Source of the DNA: Clostridiales bacterium
GTDB lineage: Bacteria > Bacillota > Clostridia > Saccharofermentanales > Saccharofermentanaceae
NCBI GenBank assembly: GCA_017961235.1
Contig: JAGCXQ010000049.1
Location: forward strand, 145,605 to 209,604
Length of the DNA stretch: 64,000 bases
Reading direction: 5' to 3'
Shown: positions 26,942-35,174 of the stretch, in pieces
Numbering within the stretch: position 1 is the stretch's first letter
How the letters are laid out: the number at the start of each line of letters is the position of its first letter
Position numbers and translations under genes: made by a program
Notes under the pieces: generated by a model
What the model saw: only the letters and a program-made list of their open reading frames with translations
Told to the model about the DNA's origin: nothing
The model's database searches: none

Positions 26942-28087
26942 TCATGGATTGCAGATATGGCAGGGTTCATAACCCGCTTCGATCAGATCTTCTCTGTCCC
27001 CATTATACTCGAGGCGGTTTTTCGGATTCATCTTCTCTACCGATTCGCATTCGGGAAGATGGAACTTACGGCTACTATTATTCAGGATATAGTCACAGTT
27101 ATATACCACCGAAGAATCACTCTGAGGAACGGCCGGAGCTAAATAAGGATCTCCAAGTTCTTTATCTTGATATATCGTCAACGTCTTTCCGTCAGCGCTA
27201 TAGATAGAAATGCTTCCGTTCAGATCTGTTCGAAAGAGTTTCACTTCCATCTTCTTCAAACGATCCAGAACACTCTGTTTAGGAAATCCGAAATCGTTTC
27301 CTTCAGCACACGAAATGACAGCTAGATCCGGAGATACAGCATTCAGGAAATCTTTTGTCGATGAATAAGAACTTCCGTGATGCCCGATCTTAAGGACATT
27401 ACTCTTAATGTCCTGACCTGACGCGAGAATGGATTGTTCTTCCAAGATCTCTGCATCACCGGTAAATAAGAAAGAAACTTCATCATATACGATACGGATA
27501 ACGATAGAGTTGTTATTGTTCTCTTCAAAAGTCTCGATAGGAGCAATGAAAGTCACCTTAGCACCACCGAGATCAAGAGTATCACCGGCATTCGGAACCT
27601 CTATGCTTACTCCTTGCTCGTTAAGACTCTTCCTATAGTTTTCGAAAGAGCGACTGTCATATTCATTCACAGAACAGAAAGCCCGTTCAACCGAAGCTTC
27701 ATGTATCGCTCCAGAGAGTCCTCCAATGTGGTCATCGTCCGGATGTGTAGCAACAACATATTTAAGATCATAGACCCAATGTGATTCGAGATAGCTATAG
27801 ATCAGATCCGATTTTTCAGAAGATCCGCCGTCGATCATCATGGCTTCGCCATTACAAACGATCAGGCTGGCATCACCCTGACCTACATCGATGAAATCAA
27901 CACGGATCCCGGGATCAACTTTATTACTTCTGTTTTTTATTTCCGTAGATGATGTCTCGGATGTTTCAGTGCTGGAAGAACTGTCTGAAGATACAGTTCC
28001 TTCATTCTTCGTTTTTGCGCAGCTTAAAGATGCGAGCAAAGAAAGGCACAATATCATAAGCAATAAGTTTTTAAGAAAACGTCTCAT
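26942..28087 (-). CDS. Metallo-beta-lactamase fold lipoprotein, ComEC-like
   Basis: A 381-residue exported protein. The signal sequence ends in the lipobox LASLSC (C23), followed by a Ser/Thr/Glu-rich linker (29-55). Residues 60-300 resemble the beta-lactamase-fold domain of ComEC (VDFIDVGQGDASLIV, THPDDDH at 114-120, and IGHHGSSYSS). The C-terminal 50 residues carry FHLPEC (C347) and CHIC (C376, C379), an Ada-like metal-binding module. It is not a full ComEC as there is no channel part. A surface nuclease or phosphodiesterase is plausible but unproven. Confidence 0.85.
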   Translation of the reverse strand: MRRFLKNLLLMILCLSLLASLSCAKTKNEGTVSSDSSSSTETSETSSTEIKNRSNKVDPGIRVDFIDVGQGDASLIVCNGEAMMIDGGSSEKSDLIYSYLESHWVYDLKYVVATHPDDDHIGGLSGAIHEASVERAFCSVNEYDSRSFENYRKSLNEQGVSIEVPNAGDTLDLGGAKVTFIAPIETFEENNNNSIVIRIVYDEVSFLFTGDAEILEEQSILASGQDIKSNVLKIGHHGSSYSSTKDFLNAVSPDLAVISCAEGNDFGFPKQSVLDRLKKMEVKLFRTDLNGSISIYSADGKTLTIYQDKELGDPYLAPAVPQSDSSVVYNCDYILNNSSRKFHLPECESVEKMNPKNRLEYNGDREDLIEAGYEPCHICNP

Positions 28088-28099
28088 TTTTTCTCCTTA

Positions 28100-28477
28100 T
28101 CAGAAAAACGGTGTGAACTGAACTTCCTGAATATTGCCTGAAACATCGTGGATCACTCCTGCTACAAAGTAAGACACACGCTCCAGAGCGATGTTATTCT
28201 GTTTACAATATTCCAGTGTTGTCCTCATGATTTTCTGCTGCTTGCTTTTCGTCACTGCTTCTTCCGGCGTCCCATACCTCGTTCGGTAATCCCTGGACTT
28301 CACTTCGATCACCAGGATCTTCTCTTTATAAGCACAGATTATATCGATCTCCCCAACATTATGAACCGAGTAGTTTCTGGCAAGGATCTTCGCTCCACGC
28401 CTTTCCAGAAACCCTGCGACAAAATCCTCAGACATCCTGCCGACATCTTGATTTCTCGTCACAATGACCTCCTTCAC
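28100..28477 (-). CDS. yraN: YraN family (UPF0102) endonuclease-like protein
   Basis: A 125-residue protein of the UPF0102 family, which has a Holliday-junction-resolvase/endonuclease fold. The conserved pattern GEIDIIC then VIEVKSR with RYGTPEEAV is visible. The cellular role is not established. It is commonly next to rnhB, as here. Confidence 0.88.
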   Translation of the reverse strand: MKEVIVTRNQDVGRMSEDFVAGFLERRGAKILARNYSVHNVGEIDIICAYKEKILVIEVKSRDYRTRYGTPEEAVTKSKQQKIMRTTLEYCKQNNIALERVSYFVAGVIHDVSGNIQEVQFTPFF

Positions 28478-28510
28478 AACGATCGCTTGTTTTTCTTGCA
28501 GAACTTCTAT

Positions 28511-28581
28511 TTTCGAGAAACTTGCTCGGAGCGATTCCGCAGACCAAAGGTCGAGGACCAGCGACGAGCATTTTCTCGAAA
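28511..28581. other. Long intergenic hairpin between yraN and rnhB
   Basis: TTTCGAGAAACTTGCTCG (28511-28528) pairs with CGAGCATTTTCTCGAAA (28565-28581) apart from one internal mismatch, with a small inner hairpin GACC-AAA-GGTC (28542-28552). There is no T-run, so it is not an ordinary terminator. It would be part of the rnhB-yraN transcript, or a small RNA. Confidence 0.5.
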
Positions 28582-29211
28582 CTAGTGCATTTTCTTAAGA
28601 AAACTCAAACGATGTATCGGCGAGATCCCGAGTTCATGGATCGCAGCATAATGCGCCGCTGTGCCATAGCCTTTATGCTGGGCAAATCCATATCCGGGAA
28701 ATTCTTTATCATATTCCTCCATGATCCGGTCTCGGGAGACCTTCGCAAGGATTGATGCCGCTGCGATCGAATTCGATTTTGCATCGCCCTTAATGATCGG
28801 TTTTACCGGAATACCAGTACCGGAGAGATTCACTGCATCGATAAGGAGCACATCCGGCTTGATAGCAAGACCGGAGACAGCGAGCCGCATTGCGCTTTTT
28901 GTAGCTTCCAGAATATTGATGCGGTCGATATCCGCAGGCTCTACACGGATCACACAGAAAGCCTTAGCATTAGCTACTATCTCATCGTAAAGAGCATCTC
29001 TTCTCTTTGGAGATAGTTTCTTGGAATCATCCAGTCCGTAGATCGGCTTTTCCGGATCAAGAATACATGCGGCAGCGACTACAGGACCTGCAAGCGGGCC
29101 TCTTCCCGCCTCATCAATTCCGCAGCAGACAGGCAATCCTTCTTCCGCGCATTCTTTTTCAAATGCGGACATTACCTCGAATTTCTCTTTCAATCTCTCT
29201 TCGCGTGTCAT
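28582..29211 (-). CDS. rnhB: Ribonuclease HII
   Basis: A 209-residue enzyme removing ribonucleotides and RNA primers from DNA. The family motif CGIDEAGRGPLAG is near the start (DEAGRG at 33-38), and later DA and HKGYGT motifs complete the active site. It follows rbgA by 11 bases, the usual Firmicutes order. Confidence 0.95.
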   Translation of the reverse strand: MTREERLKEKFEVMSAFEKECAEEGLPVCCGIDEAGRGPLAGPVVAAACILDPEKPIYGLDDSKKLSPKRRDALYDEIVANAKAFCVIRVEPADIDRINILEATKSAMRLAVSGLAIKPDVLLIDAVNLSGTGIPVKPIIKGDAKSNSIAAASILAKVSRDRIMEEYDKEFPGYGFAQHKGYGTAAHYAAIHELGISPIHRLSFLKKMH

Positions 29212-29222
29212 TGATTATCTCC

Positions 29223-30107
29223 TTACTCAGGCTGATTCGGAGTCTCAAGTGAGATCCTGGCGATGCGGATGCTCCGGAAATCATCGATCAGAAGCTTCGC
29301 GAAGCGCTCATCATTGATCCTTCCACCCGAAAGGATACATCCCATCTTTCTGGCGGCTTCTTCGAAACGCTCGTAATCATCCTCGATATACTCATCTGAG
29401 CCATATGGAGCCAGTTTATATCTGGCATAGAAGTCATCCGGATAGAGCTTTTCGATCAGTTTCATGCCGGCAAAAGCGACCTCCACCACATCGACAACTT
29501 CTACCTTTACGGCACCGGTCAGTGTAAGAACAAGCTGATTTCTCGGCGTTCCGAGTCTCGGCCAAAGAACACCCGGCATATCCATCAGTTCCAGCTGTCC
29601 ATCTGTTCTCGCCCATTTAAAGTCACGGGTCACACCGGGCATGTCACCGGTAACGGCGATCTTTCTATTACAGAGACCATTGATCAGTGTAGATTTTCCG
29701 GAGTTCGGGACACCGACGACCATCGCGCGGACAGGACGGCCGATACGGCCTTTTGCTTCAGATTTTGCAAGCACATCAGAGCAAGCATCCACCGCCATCG
29801 AACGTAACTTGTCCAGTCCTTTTTTATGGGAAGCATCGATTGCGATCGCTTTTATTCCCTGCTCTTTATAATATGACAGCCAGTCGGAAGTAACCTTTTC
29901 GTCCGCAAGGTCCGCCTTATTGAGAACGACGATACGTGGTTTCTTGGACACAAGCGAATCCAATTCCGGATTTCTGCTGGAGATCGGAATTCTGGCATCG
30001 ACCGTCTCAAACACTATATCTACATACTTCAGTTTCTCGGAAACCTCATTTAAGGCCTTTCTCATATGACCGGGAAACCAGTTGATATTCGAGTTTTTTT
30101 CGCTCAT
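29223..30107 (-). CDS. rbgA: Ribosome biogenesis GTPase RbgA (YlqF)
   Basis: A 294-residue circularly permuted GTPase needed for late 50S subunit assembly. The permuted order is visible: NKAD (63-66, G4) before GVPNSGKST (132-140, G1) and DMPG (176-179, G3). In many relatives it follows rplS directly; here a plus-strand peptidase gene lies between them. Confidence 0.95.
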   Translation of the reverse strand: MSEKNSNINWFPGHMRKALNEVSEKLKYVDIVFETVDARIPISSRNPELDSLVSKKPRIVVLNKADLADEKVTSDWLSYYKEQGIKAIAIDASHKKGLDKLRSMAVDACSDVLAKSEAKGRIGRPVRAMVVGVPNSGKSTLINGLCNRKIAVTGDMPGVTRDFKWARTDGQLELMDMPGVLWPRLGTPRNQLVLTLTGAVKVEVVDVVEVAFAGMKLIEKLYPDDFYARYKLAPYGSDEYIEDDYERFEEAARKMGCILSGGRINDERFAKLLIDDFRSIRIARISLETPNQPE

Positions 30108-30141
30108 GAGTACCTCTTCTATTTATGAATCAATTAGAAAA

Positions 30142-30150
30142 ATTATACCA
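30142..30150 (-). promoter_or_regulatory. Extended -10 promoter of rbgA-rnhB
   Basis: TGGTATAAT on the minus strand matches TGnTATAAT; no clear -35 is present. Confidence 0.5.
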
Positions 30151-30209
30151 CAGTAAAGCATCCGGCATCTTCCTCACAAATGATCGAATTCACAAAACAA
30201 AATGACATA

Positions 30210-30238
30210 TCTGTCAGATGACAGAATAGAAAGATAAT
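30210..30238 (+). promoter_or_regulatory. Promoter and palindrome of the M1 peptidase gene
   Basis: TCTGTCA-GA-TGACAGA (30210-30225) is a perfect inverted repeat overlapping CTGTCA (30211-30216), a possible -35, with GATAAT 16 bases later (30233-30238). The overlap suggests repressor control of the peptidase. Confidence 0.45.
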
Positions 30239-30291
30239 CTGTGAGGAAAGAAAGCTACAATGGGTACAACAAGAATACAACAGGAGACAAC

Positions 30292-31938
30292 ATGAAAAAG
30301 ACAGTCCTTTCTATTATTCTCGCATCAATAATCCTTTCTTCAGCAGGATGTAACGGAAAAACACAAACAGTATCCCATACTGCTCCGGATACAAGCAGTA
30401 TCGGAATAGTTGCCTCTAAAAAGGAATCCGTCGAGACAACAGCCGAAACCACCCAAGAAGAAGTTAAAGATGAAAGAGTAATGAATCTTACTCAGCGTCC
30501 GAAGAATCAATATGACATAAACATTGCATTTAACGAAGAAACGAAATCGATCGAAGCAGAACAGAAACTTACCTACGTAAATAATACAGGATCCGACCTC
30601 GACGAAATCTACTTCAACCTGATCCCCAATGCTTTTACGAAAAAGAAAGGCGGAATCGATGTATCGAAAGTTTCCATCGGGTCGGAGGAGCTGAAACTGG
30701 AGCAGGTTAAGGAAACTGTTTATAAACTTCCTCTCCCCTCCAAACTCGAAAAGGGTAAAATCGTTACCATCGATATGAAATATAGTGTTAAGATCCCGCA
30801 GATCGCGGATAGATTCGGATACTATAACAATACATATAATCTCGGAAATGCACTGATCACTCCGGCACTTTTCGAAAACGGAGAATGGCTCGTGCAGCCG
30901 TATGTTGATCTGGGAGATGCTTTTTATACCGAGATCGCCGATTACCGTGTTTCTTTCAATATCCCGGAAGACTATCTGATCGCTTCTACCGGAACCCTGA
31001 TCGATAACGTGTATGTCGCAGATAACGTACGAGACTTTGCTTTCACCATCTCTAAAGACATGGATTTCATATGTGAAGAATACGAAGATATCGCTCTCAA
31101 TGTTTTCTATCCGAAAGGATCACCAAATGCCGGCAAACATGTCATGGAAGTAGCCAAGAAATCTCTTTCCCTTTTTAATGATATGCTCGGCAAATATCCC
31201 TATGACACATTAAATATGGTGCTCTGCGGCATGCCGGGTGGTATCGGTGGTATGGAGTATCCTGGCCTTATCATGATGACTTTGGATGAACATACGTCAG
31301 AAGCGCTGTTCGATCTTTATAACGGCAAAATCTCTGTGAAAGAATACTTAAAGCAGACAGAGGGTGACACTGATGATCCATCCGGAGAATCCGGTGAACC
31401 TGTACCTGAAGATGTTACAAAAAAATCTGTCCTGTATGAAGTTAATTCGCTAACAAAGTCAACTGCTCACGAGATCGGACATCAGTGGTTCTACGGGATC
31501 GTCGGAAATGATGAAGTCCGCTATCCCTGGATCGATGAAGGATTCTGCAGATTTATGGAAGCTTACTATGAAAACACCTATCGTGATGACGGCAATGATG
31601 ATTTTTCTACTTTCGACCTGCTTTTGAACATGGATCAAACCATCTATGATGAGTACAAAGGAATACCGACCGGAGAAATAGCATCGGTGGACCTGAACGA
31701 ATCTCTTTATGACTTTATGAAACATAAAGAAGAATATGGAGAGATCTATTACAAAGGCGCAGCGATGATCTATCACATGTACCGGGAAATGGGTGATGAA
31801 GCTTTCCGAGCTGCTCTAAAAGAATATATCAGTACATTTGCATATACAGAAGTCACACCTGATGAATTCCGCGAATTCTGGTCGAAGAAAGGCAATTTCG
31901 CCGAGATGTTCGACATCTACCTTAAGAAATCCGAGTAA
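30292..31938 (+). CDS. M1 family metallopeptidase lipoprotein
   Basis: A 548-residue exported zinc aminopeptidase of the M1 (gluzincin) family. The signal sequence ends in LSSAGC, so it is anchored outside. The zinc motif HEIGH (393-397) is followed 18 residues later by E416, and the MEY near 321 matches the substrate-binding GAMEN region. The ATG at 30292 with AGGAG upstream gives a proper signal peptide; an upstream in-frame GTG at 30241 would add 17 unlikely residues. It sits alone on the plus strand between rplS and rbgA. Confidence 0.88.
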   Translation: MKKTVLSIILASIILSSAGCNGKTQTVSHTAPDTSSIGIVASKKESVETTAETTQEEVKDERVMNLTQRPKNQYDINIAFNEETKSIEAEQKLTYVNNTGSDLDEIYFNLIPNAFTKKKGGIDVSKVSIGSEELKLEQVKETVYKLPLPSKLEKGKIVTIDMKYSVKIPQIADRFGYYNNTYNLGNALITPALFENGEWLVQPYVDLGDAFYTEIADYRVSFNIPEDYLIASTGTLIDNVYVADNVRDFAFTISKDMDFICEEYEDIALNVFYPKGSPNAGKHVMEVAKKSLSLFNDMLGKYPYDTLNMVLCGMPGGIGGMEYPGLIMMTLDEHTSEALFDLYNGKISVKEYLKQTEGDTDDPSGESGEPVPEDVTKKSVLYEVNSLTKSTAHEIGHQWFYGIVGNDEVRYPWIDEGFCRFMEAYYENTYRDDGNDDFSTFDLLLNMDQTIYDEYKGIPTGEIASVDLNESLYDFMKHKEEYGEIYYKGAAMIYHMYREMGDEAFRAALKEYISTFAYTEVTPDEFREFWSKKGNFAEMFDIYLKKSE

Positions 31939-31973
31939 CCCTACTCCCCCGATTTCATAACCCTCCACACTAT

Positions 31974-32009
31974 AAAAAAGGCAGTTCCCGTATGGAAACT
32001 GCCTTTTTT
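31974..32009. terminator. Bidirectional terminator between M1 peptidase and rplS
   Basis: AAAAAAGGCAGTT (31974-31986) against AACTGCC (31997-32003) then six T. Confidence 0.85.
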
Positions 32010-32032
32010 AATTACTTAGTAGATAACTTAAA

Positions 32033-32383
32033 TCACTTCTTAGAAAGCTTCTCAGTGATTCTAGCTGCCTTACCAACGCGACCACGCAGGTAATAAAGCT
32101 TAGCTCTTCTTACACGGCCCTTACGGACGATCTCAATCTTTTCAATGTTAGGAGAATGAACGGGTAAAACACGCTCAACGCCTACGCCATAGGAGAGACG
32201 GCGAATTGTCATGGTCTCAGAAAGACCGCCGCCCTTACGTGCAATCACATAGCCTTCAAATACCTGGATACGCTCACGGGAACCTTCCTTGATCTTCAGG
32301 TGTGCTTTTACAAGATCACCGATCTCGACCTCGGAATAGCTATTACGCAGATTATCCTGCTCGACTGCTTTAACTAAATCCAT
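32033..32383 (-). CDS. rplS: 50S ribosomal protein L19
   Basis: A 116-residue ribosomal protein at the 30S-50S interface. The sequence from [11 protein letters not shown] to [12 protein letters not shown] is typical and full length. The ATG at 32383 is chosen for the GAGGAGG before it; the frame is open 18 codons further upstream. It has its own promoter, separating it from trmD. Confidence 0.96.
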   Translation of the reverse strand: MDLVKAVEQDNLRNSYSEVEIGDLVKAHLKIKEGSRERIQVFEGYVIARKGGGLSETMTIRRLSYGVGVERVLPVHSPNIEKIEIVRKGRVRRAKLYYLRGRVGKAARITEKLSKK

Positions 32384-32447
32384 CTTTGTTTCCTCCTCTT
32401 CCGATAGATGTTCATGCGGGATCACGCAGCGGACCATCCCTTTTAGC
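32384..32447 (-). promoter_or_regulatory. Possible L19 leader in rplS mRNA
   Basis: The 5' untranslated region can fold GGGAT-N13-ATCCC, close to the ribosome site. L19 leader motifs are known in Firmicutes; I cannot confirm a match to the family consensus by eye. Confidence 0.35.
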
Positions 32448-32453
32448 CGTTAA

Positions 32454-32482
32454 ATGATACCATAACGGATTTTCATATGCAA
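32454..32482 (-). promoter_or_regulatory. rplS promoter
   Basis: TTGCAT (32477-32482), 17 bases, TATCAT (32454-32459) on the minus strand. Confidence 0.65.
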
Positions 32483-32520
32483 GTGTTTTCTTTGGGAAAA
32501 GCACTCATATTGCTGACTTT

Positions 32521-33174
32521 TTATTCATCGCCGCCTGTTTTCGGTACAAAATACGCATATCCGACCTCGTAAGGATGGTCGAAAAGCAGGCAGTTCCTAT
32601 GTTTTCTTAGTGTCCAGATAACCATTAGGTCTCCGGCTCCTCCGACTACACCGATCACTCCAAAAGTCACCAGAAACAGTATCCCGGAAGCGATACCGAT
32701 GATTATAGGCAGCACGCCTAAGATCAGCGTCGGCGCGATCGATCCCCAGAAATACTGCGAGACATTTAACGCCTCACAGCAGTGACAGTACGGAGTAATG
32801 TTTTTGGGATTGAATCCGAAATCGATACTCCCCCACTTCTTTTCACATGGGAAATGCCAGCAGAATCCATGGATAAACTCATGAATAAATATCGATGCGG
32901 CATAAAGTGCTAAGAAGAAAAAGAATCCGGTAGGACCTGAAAAACCGAAAACTCTATCGATGTTTAAGGAATCCGAACCATGAACAGCTACAAATAACGG
33001 ATACGAGATCAACGCCACCACAGCCATGATCGCTATCGCAATAATATTCGCAGCAAGGATGCTTATTTTTTCGAGTCGGACCTCAAGTCCTTCTTTATCT
33101 TTCTGTGCGACAAGATCCTCGTATTCCTGCTTTTTGCGGGCACGGATCTTATCATTCTCCACTTCAATTCTCAT
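32521..33174 (-). CDS. DUF3267 membrane protein, second paralogue
   Basis: A 217-residue zincin-like membrane protein. HEFIHGFCW (98-106) gives HExxH, and TPYC (127-130), GGAGD (178-182) and DHP (199-201) match the paralogue at 8156-8833, though overall similarity is modest. Hydrophobic segments lie near 38-66, 82-100, 143-170 and 166-188. An extra HCC follows TPYC. It starts two bases after the stop of trmD, in a place where Firmicutes usually go straight from trmD to rplS. Role unknown; a membrane protease is a guess from the motif. Confidence 0.8.
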   Translation of the reverse strand: MRIEVENDKIRARKKQEYEDLVAQKDKEGLEVRLEKISILAANIIAIAIMAVVALISYPLFVAVHGSDSLNIDRVFGFSGPTGFFFFLALYAASIFIHEFIHGFCWHFPCEKKWGSIDFGFNPKNITPYCHCCEALNVSQYFWGSIAPTLILGVLPIIIGIASGILFLVTFGVIGVVGGAGDLMVIWTLRKHRNCLLFDHPYEVGYAYFVPKTGGDE

Positions 33175-33176
33175 CT

Positions 33177-33947
33177 TTATGTCTCATTCTCTTTATGTTC
33201 AGAATTCTGTCGTATATCTTCTTCGATCTCCAGGATCTTCTTCCAGTCATCTGAGGAAAGATCCAGTTTTGTCAGCATATCCGGCCGTCTTTTCCATGTA
33301 TCATAAAGACCATGGATACGCTTCCATTCCTTGATCTTCGCATGATTTCCGGAAAGCATGACCTCAGGGACAGCCTTGTCATGCCAGGTATTCGGCTTGG
33401 TATATTGCGGAGCTTCCAGATATCCGCTCATGTGGGATTCTTCCTCATACGCTTCCGAATTCGGAAGTACGCCATCGATCATTCGCGAAACACAGTCGAT
33501 CACGACACAGGCGGCAACTTCACCGCCGGTCAGTACATAATCGCCGATCGACAGATCTTCATCCACGATCTCATCGAGCACACGCTGATCGATCCCCTCA
33601 TAATGGCCGCAAAGGATCACAAGATGATCGTATTTGCTTAATTCCCGAGCCTTCTGTTGCGTCAGAACAGAGCCTTTCGGGCTCATGAAGATACAGTGCG
33701 GTTTGGGTGCTTTTTCCTTATCATAAAGCGATGAAAAAGCCTGAAATACCGGCTCACACTGCATGAGCATACCGGTGCCGCCGCCAAAGAGCGTATCATC
33801 GACCTTGCCGTATTTATTTCCGGCAAAGTCTCTGATATCGACCGTTTCGATCGAAAGAATACCTTTCTCTTCGGCACGTCCGATAATACTTTCACTCAGA
33901 AAGTCTTTCACCTGTTTAGGAAATAGCGTCAAAACCGAAAACTTCAT
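33177..33947 (-). CDS. trmD: tRNA (guanine-N1)-methyltransferase
   Basis: A 256-residue SPOUT enzyme methylating G37 in tRNAs to prevent frameshifting. The knot region LCGHYEGIDQRV and SIGDYVLTGGE is well preserved. It follows rimM by 27 bases in the standard operon. Confidence 0.97.
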   Translation of the reverse strand: MKFSVLTLFPKQVKDFLSESIIGRAEEKGILSIETVDIRDFAGNKYGKVDDTLFGGGTGMLMQCEPVFQAFSSLYDKEKAPKPHCIFMSPKGSVLTQQKARELSKYDHLVILCGHYEGIDQRVLDEIVDEDLSIGDYVLTGGEVAACVVIDCVSRMIDGVLPNSEAYEEESHMSGYLEAPQYTKPNTWHDKAVPEVMLSGNHAKIKEWKRIHGLYDTWKRRPDMLTKLDLSSDDWKKILEIEEDIRQNSEHKENET

Positions 33948-33974
33948 GCGATGACAATCTGCTCCTTAAAAATC

Positions 33975-34499
33975 TCACTCATAGATCTCATAGAGGCCTT
34001 CCGGAAGCGTGACCGACATCACACCCGCGGAAAGATCCACATTGGTAACGATCGCATTCAGATAAGGAATCAGAAGCTCATTCTTTCCCTTTCTCTTCAC
34101 GATAATGATGTCACTGGCACCGGAATTCATGATATCTTTGATCGTACCGAGCTCGCCACGTTCTGAATCTACAACCGTAAGCCCGATCAGATCAGCGATA
34201 AAGAAACGTCCTTCCGGAAGTTTCACGGCGTTGTCTCTTGTGACGCCGATAAAAAAGCCGGTGAGTTTTCCGACCTCATCTCTGTCGTCGATGCCCTTAA
34301 ATTTAATAAGTGTTCTGGTTTCATCGACACGGGTCTTCTCAACTTCAAGCGTTTCTTTGATATGTTCCTTTTCATCCAGGATCATGCACTCGGAAAGCGA
34401 AGAAAAACGGCGCACATCGTCCGTGAGAGGAATGATTTTCACCTCTCCACGTACACCGTGTGCACCGCCGATCTTCCCTATAATTAGGTAGTCTTTCAT
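33975..34499 (-). CDS. rimM: 16S rRNA processing protein RimM
   Basis: A 174-residue 30S maturation factor that binds S19. It shows the N-terminal RimM barrel (KIGGAHGVRGEVKI) and the PRC-barrel C-terminus. The start codon overlaps the khpA stop as ATGA. Confidence 0.94.
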   Translation of the reverse strand: MKDYLIIGKIGGAHGVRGEVKIIPLTDDVRRFSSLSECMILDEKEHIKETLEVEKTRVDETRTLIKFKGIDDRDEVGKLTGFFIGVTRDNAVKLPEGRFFIADLIGLTVVDSERGELGTIKDIMNSGASDIIIVKRKGKNELLIPYLNAIVTNVDLSAGVMSVTLPEGLYEIYE

Positions 34500-34723
34500 C
34501 CGACGATATCTACGATAACACGTCTTCCGTCACGAAGATACTTCGCCTTCATGATCGAACGGATCGCCTGTGCACGGCGGCCGCCCTTACCGATCACTTT
34601 ACCCATATCTTCCGGGTTAACGGTAAGTTCCAGAACGACTGTGTTTCCTCTCTCAGACTTCTTAACGGATACATCCTCAGGATGGTTGACCAGAGACTTG
34701 GCCATTGTAGTTAATAATTCCAT
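34496..34723 (-). CDS. khpA: KH-domain RNA-binding protein KhpA (YlqC)
   Basis: A 75-residue single KH-domain protein with the GKGGRRAQAIR motif. Relatives bind RNA with KhpB and affect cell division and translation. The ATG at 34723 aligns with family starts; one six codons upstream is also open. The gap to rpsP and the ATGA overlap with rimM place it firmly in the operon. Confidence 0.9.
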   Translation of the reverse strand: MELLTTMAKSLVNHPEDVSVKKSERGNTVVLELTVNPEDMGKVIGKGGRRAQAIRSIMKAKYLRDGRRVIVDIVG

Positions 34724-34794
34724 ATCTACAACTCGCAGCATGTAAATAGTAGTAGGTGTGCTGCTTTCCTCCTTATTAGTATTCGAAGTCCTAC

Positions 34795-35043
34795 TTACTT
34801 CTCGATAGCACCTGTCTTCTTCAGAAGAGCACGAACTGTATCAGTCGGCTGTGCGCCGTTAGCGATCCACTTCTTAGCTGCTTCGTTGTCGATCTTGATC
34901 TCAGCAGGATCTGTCAGCGGATTGTATGTGCCGATCTCTTCGATGAAACGGCCATCACGCGGATAGCGGCCATCTGCTACAACTACACGATAAAAAGGAG
35001 CCTTCTTAGCGCCCATTCTTCTCAAACGAATTTTTACTGCCAT
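34795..35043 (-). CDS. rpsP: 30S ribosomal protein S16
   Basis: An 82-residue ribosomal protein starting [19 protein letters not shown], typical and complete. TAGGAGG precedes the start. A structured gap of about 130 bases separates it from ffh. Confidence 0.97.
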   Translation of the reverse strand: MAVKIRLRRMGAKKAPFYRVVVADGRYPRDGRFIEEIGTYNPLTDPAEIKIDNEAAKKWIANGAQPTDTVRALLKKTGAIEK

Positions 35044-35087
35044 TTTTCTTTTCCTCCTAGCAATAGTTCTTTTATGTTTTGTGTTTA

Positions 35088-35165
35088 TATTCTCGCGTTT
35101 CGCCCCTGCTTTCCCTCGGGCTTTCCTTTGGGAAAAGCACTAAGGACTTTCGAAGTCTCGCGTGA
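35088..35165. other. Structured intergenic segment between ffh and rpsP
   Basis: On the minus strand TTCACGCG and CGCGAGAA can close a multibranch fold holding GACTT-CGA-AAGTC, CTTTTCC-CAAA-GGAAAG and a GCCC/GGGGC arm. No T-run follows. It lies in the 5' region of rpsP and could be a leader, a processing site or a small RNA. Confidence 0.4.
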
Positions 35166-35174
35166 ACATCTTAG

